Shown here: positions 15,401 to 24,185 of the stretch, piece after piece | How positions within the stretch are numbered: the stretch's first letter is position 1 | Layout of the letters: each line of letters opens with the position of its first letter | Origin: Seriola aureovittata | Taxonomy: Eukaryota > Chordata > Actinopteri > Carangiformes > Carangidae | Assembly: GCF_021018895.1 (NCBI RefSeq) | Contig: NC_079366.1 | Span: forward strand, 21,251,896 to 21,315,895 | DNA: 64,000 bases | Direction: 5' to 3' | The notes under the pieces: model-generated | What the model saw: the letters and a program-made list of their open reading frames with translations, nothing else | Told to the model about the DNA's origin: nothing | Database searches by the model: none | Translations under genes and position numbers: made by a program

Positions 15401-16941
15401 ACTCATTGATAGTTTGGACAAAAGCAGAGGTCTATGGCAAAGGGAACCGAAATTGTTAAGAAAGAAAGAAAAATCTATAATGTCCCCAGAGTAATATTTA
15501 ACTGAAAACTGTTGAATTACAACCTATACTCTTCACTCCTGCCACATCAAAACCTAGAAAACTTTGATCTGAGCCTCTGCTCTGTGTTTAAATCTCAGAT
15601 CACCAGGGAGAACTACGGGATGACGGAAGTCAAGGAGCTGATTCCCGGAGGAGAGAGCATCAGTGTGGACAAAAACAACAGGTGAGGCAGCCCCACAGAT
15701 CAAACATGATTTAAGCCAACATTTCAAAAAATTGGATTTTTGCAGAAATAAATTAATCAACTCTTCCATCGCTTGATGTCCCATTTGAAATGATCTCGCT
15801 GCAGGAATAATTCTAATGCTTTACACTCTGTTCTCTCTGGAAGATAAACGGATGACTGTGAGATTTTTTATTTATTTTTTTCAACACTGAGATTATCATG
15901 TGCTCACACAGCTGGCAGCTTGTGTCCCATTGTTCCAGCTGAAGGTCATGTTTTGTGTTAAAAAGATTTTGGTATTCGAAGCGTCATTCTGTGTTTCTCC
16001 ATCGTCCCCACCCTGTTTCTGAAGCTCGTCCTTGTCCCAGTGGCATTGATTACAGTATTGTGTGGAGGAGTTGTGGGGCGGGCGGTGTCAACATGTCTGG
16101 CTGCTGGCGCTGAACAGATGGTGAGAGCGGCAGTGACCCATGTTGTTCCTGCAAAATCCCCTCAGCACCCAGATATAAAAGTGTAATAACAGAAATAATA
16201 GAGAGCTCTCTGTCCCTGTGGCACAAAACATCATAACATGAGAGAGATGTTGATTTAGACTGAAGGTTCCTGCTTTTGCCTTTTTCTGTGTCAGACTGAG
16301 CATTGGTGTTTGCAGGGCTTTGTGGACTCTTTGAGTGTGATCTATACTGTACTGTGCACTGTGCACTGTGTACTGTGTACTGTGTACTGCATTTGTGAGC
16401 TTAATGGGGTGGTTAAGGGCAGCACTTGTATTTTATGCTGGTCTGGTATCAAAGGCTAAAGAGCAAGTTTGATGTTTTCTGTTCCCTGCAGCTCAGTTTG
16501 CATCTTTAAACTCAGTGAAATACTGTATATCATGCTTATACCAAGTCAAATATTCAAACTGAAAACCCTATTTTTAATGACTGCACCTCTATGTCAAATG
16601 GAAATATTTTTCATTATTTTGTGTACATGTCTCATTAGATCAACTTGACATATTTTAAAGATATCTTTCAAAACGTTGTGATCTTTATTAGAATTTGAAA
16701 TAAACCTCTGTAGGTTTAAACGATGTTCACGTGCACTGCATGTGTCTGTAATAAGGGGCTCACAGGTGGATCTGGCAGGGCTGTAGAGATTATCGATTTA
16801 ATTTAATCTACCTAAGCGACTTCTGCAGTGAGACTCACAGAGATGTTAACAAAGTCAGGTCAGGCTGAACAAAGAGGTTGTTGATAAAAAAAAAAAACAT
16901 TTAATAGTTCTAAACCACAGTTGATATCAAGTTAGTCATAG

Positions 16942-16983
<42 letters not shown>

Positions 16984-19648
16984 AATATAGACACAATGAG
17001 GGAGGAAGTGAGTGCTTACAGTCACACCTTGAAGTCTGAATAAATTCTTTCCTTATAAACTGATTTGCAAGGATGCAGCTGCCGCGCAGAACAAATTAAT
17101 GATCAGAATGTTTACTTGACTCTGTTGTGTTTGTGTGTTTCAGGAAGGAGTTTGTGGAGGCCTACCTACGGTACGTGTTCTCAGACTCAGTGAGCGAGCA
17201 GTACTCTGCCTTCTCCGCTGGTTTCCTGAAGGTGTGTGGAGGGGAGATCCTGTCGCTGTTCCAGCCGTCTGAGCTGATGGCCATGGTCGTCGGCAACAAC
17301 AACTACAACTGGGAGGAGATGGAGAAGGTCAGGTTTATAAATCTGCATATGTTGTGTCTCTGATTTTCTGGACACATTCAGCAGACTAACCATTTCCTGC
17401 TCTTGGTCAGACATGCATTTTTTTCAATTTTGTGAACACATGTAAATCCCATAGCTGGATTGAAACAACTGTGAGTATGAATCCTCATTTCCCAGTGACG
17501 CAAGTGTCTGCAAATTGATAGTTGTGGAGGTGCTGATGATGATCACATTTCATTGGACACAGCTGGAAATTTGACTTTTACTTCATCAGTCTCTGGAAAG
17601 TTAGTCACAGCACAACAGAGAAAGGGGGAATAGATAACATTACAACACAGCGGTGAACATAAACCACATGACTCAACACACCGCTCACACAGTGGTGCTT
17701 TGAGCTAAATGCTAATGTTAGTGGTTATAATGTTTGTGAGGCTGATGGGAGTGAATCAGTTTTGCATTTATTTGGTTAGAAACCAAAGCATTGGACAAAC
17801 TAAAATGCAGATGTGATGATGACACCAGATGTGAAGTGAATGTATGAATCAAATGTCACCAAACCATCAAAAAGTTGTCAAAATATAAAAAAAACAACTA
17901 AAAATGTCAACCTTATGGTGCCAGAGGAAAAATTTGATGATGACCAAAGTCAGTAGAACACATCGCTCGGCACCCATGTATTTTTGGAGCAAGTCCACAA
18001 GGCTGATGTGTTGTGATTTCACTGAGTGAGTGAAAACTTTGACCTGTTGGTAATGCCAGAGGAAAAGTTAGAGGGTCACCAAAGTCAGTAAGGTTCATCA
18101 TCTTGGGATCATGAACGACTGTACAACATTTCATGAGCAAGAATATGATGGGAATAATGAAGGATCAGAAAATATACACTGAGAAGGATAATGTGAGACC
18201 ATAACAACCAAACCTGCTGTTCCTTGCCAGATGTTGAAGAAGCACCCTAAAATGACACGTCCAACATAACAGTCAGGAACCACAGTTTCAATGAATGATA
18301 CTGACAGTTTGCTTATTTTGTAGCTCAGGATTTGAACAGGGTTGTTGGTACTTGTCTTCACATATTTTAATGTTGATATTAGCTCTAGTGTTCAGAGTTC
18401 TCTGTGGAGCAGATTGCAACATCAGTGGGAAAAGCAAAGATGGATTGTTGTGTAACATGTCACAGAAAGGCAAACTCAAGGAATCTGTCTGAACTTTTTT
18501 TATGCATTCGGTGGAGAAAACAAACAGATACATGCATGTCTTTGTTTCACTGATGAATGTGTGAATGTTACTGCCCGAGTGGAAATGGTTTACTGATCAT
18601 GAACAGGGAAACGCTTTTAATCACCACATCTGTCTTTGTGTTTTTGTTGTTTTTTTTTGCAGAATGCCGTTTACAAAGGGGAATACACTGCCACTCATCC
18701 AACAGTCCGATTGTTCTGGGAGGTTTTCCACGAGTTCCCTCTGGAAAAGAAGAAGCAGTTCTTATGTAAGCATTTAATTGCCTCGCTGCTTGAACTGCTC
18801 GACAGTTTAATTTTCACGCTCTCAGCCCCAGACATCTTATAAATACTGTAATAATGTGCAGGTTGTTCTTGCATGAGAATATGCTGTAAAGGCAGCAGTG
18901 TAAATCTGCACATGTCGTGCGTTGACTAAAACCTGAACATGTTTCAGGAGCTTTGTTAAATGCATCGCTGCGACTGTGGAGTCAGTCAAGGTGAAAAGTG
19001 TAAAAAAGCATAATTCACTTTTGCAAGATGCAGTAAATGTGTCAGGTCTGAGGGAAGAATACAAGACAGCTGCTGCAGGAGGAAAGGGGGGGTGATCCAG
19101 GAAAGATTTACCAAACCAGTCCCTCTGAACCAGCAGCATTCCTACATTTTCACTTCATAGTTTCCATGAAGGAATGGACGAACGAAATCATTTCAATGAG
19201 ATCTGCTGTTATTAGGCCAAAGTCCACAGAGTCGTTAAAACGTTTGTACATGCCGTAAGTTTTGAGATCAGACTTCATGAATGTTGATCATGTTCAGGTT
19301 GTATCTACTGTTTTTGAGCAGCAGTGACTGTTCATAATTTCAGAGCTCAGTGGAAATTTAGAGGGATGGAGTTTAGAAACATATTCACTGTGCTTTAGTA
19401 GTTGGTTTTAACTCTATCCTCTGTGTCGGCTGTCTGCAGTGTTCCTGACCGGCAGCGACCGCATCCCCATCCACGGCATGGAGAGCCTGCGCATCATCAT
19501 CCAGTCCACCACGGCCGAGGAGCACTACCTGCCTGTGGCTCACACCTGCTACAACCTGCTGGACATGCCCCGCTACCAGACCAAAGAGATCCTGCGCCGC
19601 CGCCTTACTCAGGCCGTGGAGCAGTACGAGGGCTTCAGCCTGGTCTGA
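270..19648 (+). CDS. herc3: herc3, HECT and RCC1 domain E3 ubiquitin-protein ligase (5' end off the window)
   Basis: The spliced product is an E3 ubiquitin ligase: its HECT domain accepts ubiquitin from an E2 on a cysteine and passes it to a substrate, and its N-terminal RCC1 repeats form a propeller-type interaction surface. Coding exons are 270-346, 984-1205, 1581-1672, 2080-2210, 2938-3089, 3817-3890, 4605-4729, 4929-4988, 7383-7494, 8574-8763, 9712-9875, 10063-10176, 10478-10501, 10617-10715, 11344-11514, 11609-11752, 12932-13098, 14614-14680, 15599-15681, 17144-17327, 18663-18765 and 19440-19648. They give 920 residues plus stop: RCC1 repeats at about 1-245, a spacer at 250-545 and HECT at about 575-920. 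The catalytic cysteine lies in HTCYNLL (codon 19547-19549), 33 codons before the end as in human HERC3. Human HERC3 has about 1050 residues, so roughly 130 are missing to the left. HERC4 was considered, but [27 protein letters not shown] and the fam13a neighbour favour HERC3. No frameshift or stop interrupts it. Confidence 0.95.
347..983 (+). repeat. herc3 intron with TTTAGT-rich low-complexity repeat
   Basis: Between about 445 and 690 the intron repeats the motif TTTAGTTTTA/TTTAGTC many times in diverged form. It resembles a degenerate simple or dispersed repeat. Nothing else is seen in this intron. Confidence 0.5.
984..1205 (+). CDS. herc3: herc3 exon: RCC1 repeat
   Basis: Residues 26-100. 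It carries [38 protein letters not shown] and [10 protein letters not shown], two WG..GQLG blade motifs. Acceptor CTCTCAG, donor CAAG|GTAAG. Confidence 0.95.
1581..1672 (+). CDS. herc3: herc3 exon: RCC1 repeat
   Basis: Residues 100-130, including [20 protein letters not shown] and TAALTK. Acceptor CATCCTCAG, donor AAAG|GTACG. It ends in phase 0. Confidence 0.95.
2080..2210 (+). CDS. herc3: herc3 exon: RCC1 repeat
   Basis: Residues 131-174, with [20 protein letters not shown] and [17 protein letters not shown]. Acceptor TCTGGTAG, donor GCAG|GTACTG. Confidence 0.95.
2486..2640 (+). mobile_element. Degenerate tRNA-derived SINE fragment
   Basis: The stretch GGGTTAAGATGC... followed by CCCAGTTTGAATCCA (an RNA polymerase III B-box-like sequence) and CCTTTCCCTCATTTCCTGTC has the layout I recognise from a common fish tRNA-derived SINE. 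It is diverged and sits in the herc3 intron 2211-2937. Confidence 0.5.
2938..3089 (+). CDS. herc3: herc3 exon: last complete RCC1 repeat
   Basis: Residues 174-225, with [18 protein letters not shown] and NSHGQLGTG. The stretch LLTGHFHRP near the end is less conserved and shorter than in human HERC3. Confidence 0.93.
3817..3890 (+). CDS. herc3: herc3 exon: end of the RCC1 region
   Basis: Residues 225-249. [20 protein letters not shown] matches the final CGGD signature of the HERC3 propeller. Acceptor TTCATTAG, donor ACAG|GTATG. Confidence 0.92.
4605..4729 (+). CDS. herc3: herc3 exon: start of the spacer
   Basis: Residues 250-291, with [20 protein letters not shown] and SWRLKLM. Acceptor CTGTGCAG, donor AA|GTAAGT. 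The sequence is only moderately like human HERC3, as usual for the linker. Confidence 0.88.
4929..4988 (+). CDS. herc3: herc3 exon: spacer
   Basis: Residues 291-311, reading [19 protein letters not shown], which aligns with the VVQILSSAACWNGSF block of human HERC3. Confidence 0.92.
4989..7382 (+). other. Long herc3 intron
   Basis: A 2.4-kb AT-rich intron. Its only clear content is the MITE-like copy at about 6140-6420. Short open frames in it have no recognisable similarity or codon bias. Confidence 0.8.
6140..6420 (+). mobile_element. MITE-like 'acttgagtac' teleost repeat, one arm
   Basis: The text TTACTTCAGTACTGCACTGAAGTAC, TTTGAGGTACTTGTC and CAACTACATTTCATAGG is typical of a very common fish repeat built on AGTACT-type words. 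A related opposite arm is at 26436-26600. Ends are approximate. Confidence 0.5.
7383..7494 (+). CDS. herc3: herc3 exon: spacer
   Basis: Residues 311-348, including [20 protein letters not shown], a strongly conserved HERC3/HERC4 block. It follows the 2.4-kb intron 4989-7382. Confidence 0.93.
8574..8763 (+). CDS. herc3: herc3 exon: spacer
   Basis: Residues 349-412, with [20 protein letters not shown] and [20 protein letters not shown]. The donor is a weak TTGG|GTATCA; this choice is forced by the GAC codon that joins to the next exon (DNWW). Confidence 0.92.
9712..9875 (+). CDS. herc3: herc3 exon: spacer
   Basis: Residues 412-466, beginning [20 protein letters not shown] and ending LRLLEKLHK. 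Acceptor CCCTGCAG, donor AAG|GTATCC. Confidence 0.93.
10063..10176 (+). CDS. herc3: herc3 exon: spacer
   Basis: Residues 467-504, with [20 protein letters not shown] and EDYLKWFL. It is in phase 0 at both ends. Confidence 0.94.
10478..10501 (+). CDS. herc3: herc3 24-nt microexon
   Basis: Residues 505-512, KMGSSPSQ. It has a clean acceptor (TTTTCTAG) and donor (CAG|GTACTG) and is in phase 0 at both ends, so skipping it would keep the frame. The position corresponds to a variable loop in human HERC3. Confidence 0.75.
10617..10715 (+). CDS. herc3: herc3 exon: spacer before HECT
   Basis: Residues 513-545, with [20 protein letters not shown] and DAELQMQ, a hallmark block of the small HERC proteins. 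Confidence 0.95.
10840..11290 (+). repeat. Dispersed teleost repeat carrying nuclear-receptor half sites
   Basis: A dispersed repeat that I recognise from other fish loci (TTGTTTGTCCGTCCCATTC, CGCCTTGAGGGAATTTCTTC, GGCCATAACTC, GGCCATTATTCAATGC). It fills most of the herc3 intron 10716-11343 and contains AGGTCA direct repeats and a TGACC palindrome at 11011-11038. Ends are approximate. Confidence 0.55.
11011..11038. promoter_or_regulatory. DR1 + DR0 + perfect ERE-type palindrome
   Basis: Three AGGTCA half sites (11011-11016, 11018-11023, 11024-11029) are followed by TGACCT at 11033-11038. The first two form a DR1, the second and third a DR0, and the last pair AGGTCActgTGACCT is a perfect oestrogen-response-element consensus. 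Binding is a prediction from the motif only. Confidence 0.45.
11344..11514 (+). CDS. herc3: herc3 exon: start of HECT
   Basis: Residues 546-602, including [30 protein letters not shown] and DVDLKKPLK. The acceptor TGTTACCAAG has a weak pyrimidine tract, but the frame and homology fix it. Confidence 0.93.
11609..11752 (+). CDS. herc3: herc3 exon: HECT N-lobe
   Basis: Residues 603-650, with [20 protein letters not shown] and [18 protein letters not shown], typical HECT N-lobe motifs. Confidence 0.96.
12417..12440 (+). repeat. Poly(T) run in a herc3 intron
   Basis: A run of more than 20 T in the intron 11753-12931. The rest of this intron is AT-rich and shows no other element I can name, apart from a short ACTTACAGTT..AGGTACTTAAAC trace of the AGTACT repeat near 11800-11900. 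Confidence 0.6.
12932..13098 (+). CDS. herc3: herc3 exon: HECT N-lobe
   Basis: Residues 651-706, with [20 protein letters not shown] and [18 protein letters not shown]. The HNW-type sequence favours HERC3 over HERC4. Confidence 0.96.
13138..13631. mobile_element. Non-autonomous DNA transposon-like element with target-site duplication
   Basis: The block starts TGTCAGACTCG and ends GATCATGACA, and ACAATTTG stands on both sides (13130-13137 and 13632-13639). The purine-rich interior (AAACAATCAGGGCGGGGAAG, AAAGGAGAGTCAAATGTC) is a repeat I recognise from other fish genomes. It has no coding capacity. It is either an 8-bp duplication, as in hAT elements, or a 5-bp ATTTG duplication with TGTCA/TGACA ends. 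Confidence 0.6.
13640..14613 (+). other. herc3 intron remainder
   Basis: No coding similarity or clear repeat seen. It is AT-rich intronic sequence ending in the acceptor TTATTCTCTGCAG. Confidence 0.6.
14614..14680 (+). CDS. herc3: herc3 exon: HECT
   Basis: Residues 706-728, [20 protein letters not shown] and FA. Acceptor TCTCTGCAG, donor GCC|GTGAGT. Confidence 0.95.
15599..15681 (+). CDS. herc3: herc3 exon: HECT
   Basis: Residues 729-756, with [18 protein letters not shown]. Acceptor AATCTCAG, donor ACAG|GTGAGG. Confidence 0.95.
15682..17143 (+). other. herc3 intron with CA microsatellite
   Basis: A 1.46-kb intron whose only recognisable content is short ACTGTGTACTGTG-type repeats near 16350-16390 and the CA run at 16945-16979. 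Confidence 0.6.
16945..16979 (+). repeat. (CA)n microsatellite
   Basis: About 17 uninterrupted CA units, likely length-variable. Confidence 0.95.
17144..17327 (+). CDS. herc3: herc3 exon: HECT
   Basis: Residues 756-817, with [32 protein letters not shown] and [11 protein letters not shown]. Confidence 0.96.
17890..18145 (+). repeat. Two tandem copies of a dispersed fish repeat
   Basis: GCCAGAGGAAAAATTTGATG / CCAAAGTCAGTAG recurs as GCCAGAGGAAAAGTTAGAGG / CCAAAGTCAGTAAG about 135 bases later, ending ATTTCATG. A further copy is at 41265-41370 (AAAGTCAGGATATTG, GGGGAACATGAAT). It lies in the herc3 intron 17328-18662, otherwise without recognised content. Confidence 0.5.
18663..18765 (+). CDS. 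herc3: herc3 exon: HECT hinge and C-lobe start
   Basis: Residues 818-852, with [20 protein letters not shown] and [11 protein letters not shown], the conserved HECT FW and EKKK.FL motifs. Confidence 0.96.
19440..19648 (+). CDS. herc3: herc3 last coding exon: HECT C-lobe with catalytic cysteine
   Basis: Residues 852-920, with [36 protein letters not shown] and the C-terminal YEGFSLV before TGA at 19646-19648. The cysteine codon 19547-19549 is the expected thioester site. This exon is more GC-rich than its surroundings. Confidence 0.97.
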
Positions 19649-19865
19649 GGAGGGGGAGGAGATCTGCGGCAGTTTTAACGCACTTTAACAGCAATACACG
19701 TCACAGATGGCGATCTCAAAACAGTGTAAGGGGGGACTCTGTGACACAGGAAGGTCACTCTCTTTACATGTGCTTACAAGCATCTTGAATCTGAAAGGTC
19801 TATCTACTGTACGTAAATGCAAAGTATTATCTTTTTCTTCTTTTTTTTTTTTTGCTCTGGGCAAA

Positions 19866-20005
19866 GTTTCTCAACCTTTCAGGACCATTTGCTTAAAATT
19901 TATCATAGTCTTAAAAAAACACTGATGTACGCCATATTGAAATTCATACAACAGCTGTGGATCATAAAAATGTGAAGACCTAAAGGCCAGAGAAGGTTGA
20001 GAAAC
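19866..20005. repeat. hAT-like inverted repeat in the herc3 3' UTR
   Basis: GTTTCTCAACCTTTC (19866-19880) pairs with GAAGGTTGAGAAAC (19992-20005) with one extra T. The words TTCTCAACCTTT and AAGGTTGAGAA are typical ends of hAT-type MITEs. It could fold as a hairpin with a loop of about 110 nt. Confidence 0.5.
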
Positions 20006-20186
20006 GGTTTGCATTGTTTCATTTTTGTCTTTTTTTTTTTTTTTTGCAAAGCTGTGTATTTTATATTCTACACGTTAAATTCTATTTTTCAGCTTTAAAG
20101 AATTATGTTATTACCTTGAGACAATATAGTATATCTGCTTTTTGTTTCTTTTAATTTATTAAATAGAGTGGTTATTTTTTTGACAA

Positions 20187-20192
20187 AATAAA
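20187..20192 (+). terminator. Probable herc3 poly(A) signal (AATAAA)
   Basis: AATAAA about 540 bases after the stop, followed within 15 bases by a GT-rich stretch (TGTGTATATATGTGTG) suited to be the downstream element. Cleavage would fall around 20200-20215. Confidence 0.65.
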
Positions 20193-20593
20193 ATTAAATA
20201 TGTGTATATATGTGTGTAAATAGCACTTTGAATATAATATTTAGCCCTGACTTTGGGAGGAGTGCTTAACAAGCTGATCCTTTTAAATCTGGACACCAGC
20301 ATGTCCTTTCTGCCTGATTTAAAAAAAAAAAAAAAAAAAGGGACAAAATGAAGAGAGTCTTGCAGGCAGAGGGGTGCAGGATGAAACATGGTGAATATTA
20401 TTTGCAATCCCTTGTTCCTTTTTAGCTGTGATCACGGAGCAGCTGACTTTGTCTTGAACTTGCATTCAACAGTGTTGCCTTCTACAACGAAACCTACTAT
20501 ATGGACATGAGAAACGCTGACTTTTTAAAGTTTATTTTCAGTGGATGTTGTCTGTGTGCATGTTGTTGAGTGAAAGCAAAAACCTGAATGTCA

Positions 20594-20700
20594 TTGAAAA
20601 GTTTGGACATTTTGGGAGATGTGCTTATTAGCTTTGTGGTGGAGAGTTAGATGGGTGAAGATTAATGCCACGCCCACCATCTGTCCCAATGCTGCATCCG
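20594..20700 (+). repeat. Fragment of the 'GACATTTTGGGA' dispersed repeat
   Basis: TTTGGACATTTTGGGAGATGTG..GAGAGTTAGATGGGTGAAGA matches the start of the longer copy at 49128-49616. A further trace (TAAGCTAACCGGCTAC) is near 21270-21320. Confidence 0.5.
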
Positions 20701-22076
20701 GGGGTGGTCCGACTCAGGAGCTTTTCATGTGGTCTTCCACGGTGGTTAGCCGCGTATTTGTCGTAGTTCATTACCAAGTGAAACTACATACCAACAGTGC
20801 ATTGCTTCGATTAAATTAGCTGAATTGTTTATATTAACGTCAATATTGGATTTTATTTTAACTACCATTCTTGCAAGCAGTTTGTCATGTTTGTAGTTCT
20901 TCTCACTGAGTGGGGGCTGTCGCCCGTGATGTGAACGGTTTTCCCACTTTTCTGCAGTTTAAATGATAAGACATGAATGCAGCATGAGGGCAGATTTAAC
21001 TTAGCACAACGACAGGAAACGGAACAGAATCTGACAGGTGACAGAAACCAACCTCTAACCTTCTGACGTGTCCGTTGGTTGCCTGGCAACTGAACTGCCA
21101 GTTACAAAATTCTCCCGGTAAAATGACGAAATGTCACTTTTATACCTTGTTATTTCTCTGAATTAAACAAATGACGTATAACATGTTAATCAGTGAGCTA
21201 TACAGGTGCTGTCAGGTGGATTTGGTTTCCTTTGGACGGAGCCGTGCTGCCTGTTTCCAGTCTTTCTGTTAGGCTAAGCTAACCAGCTACTTTCTAACAG
21301 TAAGCTAACCGGCTACTTCGTAACAGGGGTGTGATTCTTCAAATCTAATTCTCCAGCAGAAGGCAAATAAATGCATTTCCCAAAACGTCCATCAAAACTA
21401 AATATATAAATCTTTTAAATTAGTAATTGTAATTAGCTGTTTCAAAGTTGCAGACATTTGTGGCAGGATGACACAATAAGTGCATAGTTAACAGTGTGGG
21501 CAGATAAGCTATTAAATATATTAGATATATAGTCAGCTGACAAACTGTATCTGTCATTGCGCCCTAATACTGTATTTACTCCTACAGTCAAACCTCTTAA
21601 TCCAAAATGATGTTTAATTAGGTCGTGCAAGTGTGTGAAATGGTCTTGCATAAATATTTTTTATATATTTCATACATGACAGTGGTGTCATAGTGACTTC
21701 AGACAGTAAAATGACTTGATGTGTCCTGACTAACAGGTCACACTGACATCCATTTAGCAATAACAACCTGAAACAGCCCAGTAATGTAGTGATGACTCTG
21801 GGTCTTTCCTCTAAAGGTCTTAAACTCTGGACTCTTCTGAGATGTTTCTTAGAACAGTTCCTCTTATTGCTTAGTTCTGTACTGCATGTACACACCTGTT
21901 CTACATGTTCAGTCAGTATTTGTCTAATTAAAGCTGATTTATCCTACAGAGTTTAATCCTATGCAACTGTTTGTGCAGCCCTTGACTTTTTTGCACCTTT
22001 TAATGTGCTACAAAAAATGTAATTTTTGCATATTTGTCCAGAATACACAAAGCTCTCTGTTCCAGCCAACTTTTTA

Positions 22077-22082
22077 AATAAA
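22077..22082 (+). terminator. Possible distal herc3 poly(A) signal
   Basis: AATAAA in CTTTTTAAATAAAACAATAC, 2.4 kb after the stop. It could serve a long 3' UTR form, but no strong GT-rich element is obvious behind it. Confidence 0.3.
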
Positions 22083-23664
22083 ACAATACAGTGTCAAAAC
22101 ATTTCCTGCATGTTTAATCATTGAGTTATTGGGCAAAACGGGTTGAAAGGTGCTTTATACAGTAAATTGAGACTGAAAGTTAATTATTATCTATGAAAAC
22201 AGAAGTTGAGAGAAACAAGTTCAAGCTTTTGATCGTGTCACATGATATTCTTTAGTAGAGGAAGTTTTCAGGTTGTGGTGTAGTGTTATAATGATTGAGA
22301 TTGAAAGTTTGTTCTTGACCCATTTTTTTTTTAGATATATATATAAACGTGTGTCTAGGGGATGATACTGGATTCTGTTTTGAATCATGTTTTTTCTTTG
22401 GAGCTGAGTTATAAAATGAAAACCAGTGCGAAGGATACACGTCTGCAGGCACATGTGCATCTGCACATATCACTGACAAAATCGCGTCCTTTTCTAAATG
22501 ATTTGTAGTTCAACAAAACCTGCTGAAGCTGCAGGGTGCAAACAATTTTTTGGCACTGTTAGACATTGTCCAGACTGCAGATGCATTGCATAACATCATT
22601 GTTACTTCATCTTTTTTCTGCATGAACATTCGTTACATTTTGCTGATTTCTTAACTCTTGTTGCAATAAGATAGCAAACCAGTCTGATGATCTTAATAGC
22701 AGTACTTAGCGGATGTAGTAGCAGTGTATGCAAATTTGGACTCTTTTTCAGCTCATTATTTCGATGACTTCTCTTTTCTCTTTTTATGATTGTCATTATT
22801 TTTAGTGACTTAAATTTCACTGATTAAATGCAACACTAATCTCCCCTCATGTTTTTGTTTTCATATTGTTTTTTTATACAATATGAAACTGAAGCCTTTT
22901 TTTTTCACTTTTTTCTGCTTGCAATTTTCATAATTGATTAATTGTTTTGTTTTTTGTTTTTTTTAATTATTTTTCAAGCAAATATGCAAAAGAAAAAAAA
23001 GAAAAAACCTTGGTTCCTGATTCTCCAAAATAAGGATTTCCTCTTTTCTATCTTAGCAAACTGAATATTTGTTGTTGTGTTGAATAGAACAAGACATGGA
23101 GATGTCACCTTGGACACTGTGAAGGCCAGTTCCCACAGTTTTCTGACATTTTATAGACTAAACCAGAGCCAGCCCAAGCCTTTATAGGGCCCTAAGCAGA
23201 ATTTGATTTGGCAAATGACATAAGTTTGGTCTCACATTGGTAAGGACGCAACAACCCCGCCACCCCTCCAACTTTTTAATACCGTCAACCAAATGGTTTA
23301 TTAACATATAAGATCTGAATTTACATTCAGAAATGCCCATAAACAAATATAATATATGTACATGTGTTGAATTTCCATATATGAAATATATGTACATATG
23401 AAGTAAAATCATATATGTATATACAATATAGCCTATATATGTAAAAATTACATATGAAAGCTGTTGTAAATTGGAACAATATAAAATGTTGACACATACT
23501 GTATGTATATTTTACTATGAGTATTTCATATTTGTTATAAACTTATATCTTTATATATCCAGAGGATGTATATTTGTCATGATAATATATCCTCTGATAG
23601 GTGACACACATATGGTAACATCACTCTTGATACAATATGTCTAATATGTCATATATATGTCAAA

Positions 23665-24185
23665 ATGTCAAATGTCATAGCATAGTAAGGCATAACACAT
23701 TAATAAAACATCATAATGTCGTATGGCATAAGCCGTCATAGTGTAGTAAGGCATAAAAATGTCACAAAACGTCATAGTATTGTGAGGCATAAAAACGTTA
23801 AAAAAATGTAAGTAAAGTATGGAATAAAAATGTCATTGTATAGTAAGGCATAAAACATCATAGTAGAGTAAGGCATAAAAAGTCATAAAAATGTCATAGG
23901 ATAGTAAGGAATCAAACGTCATAGTATAGTAAGGCATAAAAAGTCATAGGATAGTAAGGCATAAAACGTAATGAAAATGTCATAGTATAACAAAGGGACA
24001 AAAATGTCATAATATAGTAAGGCATAAAGAGGTCATAGTATAGGCCTAAAAAGTCATAATATAGTAAGGCATAAAGAGGTCATAGTATAGGCCTAAAAAG
24101 TCATAATATAGTAAGGCATCAAAACATCATAAAAAGTCATAGTACAGTTAGACATAATTAGTCATAAGGTATAAAAAAAGTCATA
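23665..24185 (+). repeat. Tandem repeat array (about 24-bp unit, 47-bp higher-order copies)
   Basis: The unit GTCATAGTATAGTAAGGCATAA recurs more than 15 times with small changes. Two copies of a 47-bp double unit, 24006-24052 and 24053-24099, are identical, and a third begins at 24100, showing recent expansion. Confidence 0.85.

Larger units (their letters stand above)
347..19439 (+). other. Remaining herc3 introns without named content
   Basis: Introns 3090-3816, 3891-4604, 7495-8573, 8764-9711, 14681-15598 and 18766-19439 are AT-rich, have GT-AG ends, and show no gene, RNA or repeat that I can name. Confidence 0.6.
19649..20215 (+). other. herc3: herc3 3' UTR (proximal form)
   Basis: Non-coding, with many T runs, from the herc3 stop to just past a good poly(A) signal at 20187. 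It contains a degenerate hAT-like inverted repeat (19866-20005). A longer form could extend to the second signal at 22077. Confidence 0.6.

Noticed and set aside
270..19648. Naming the left gene herc4
   Set aside because: Spacer and HECT residues follow HERC3 where the two differ, and fam13a is the neighbour.
19402..19788. 128-codon + frame over the last herc3 exon
   Set aside because: Shadow frame of a GC-rich coding exon; the HECT frame is clearly the real one.
23335..23480. ATATATGTACATATG stretch as a transposon end
   Set aside because: Looks like plain AT-rich slippage; no duplication or inverted ends found.
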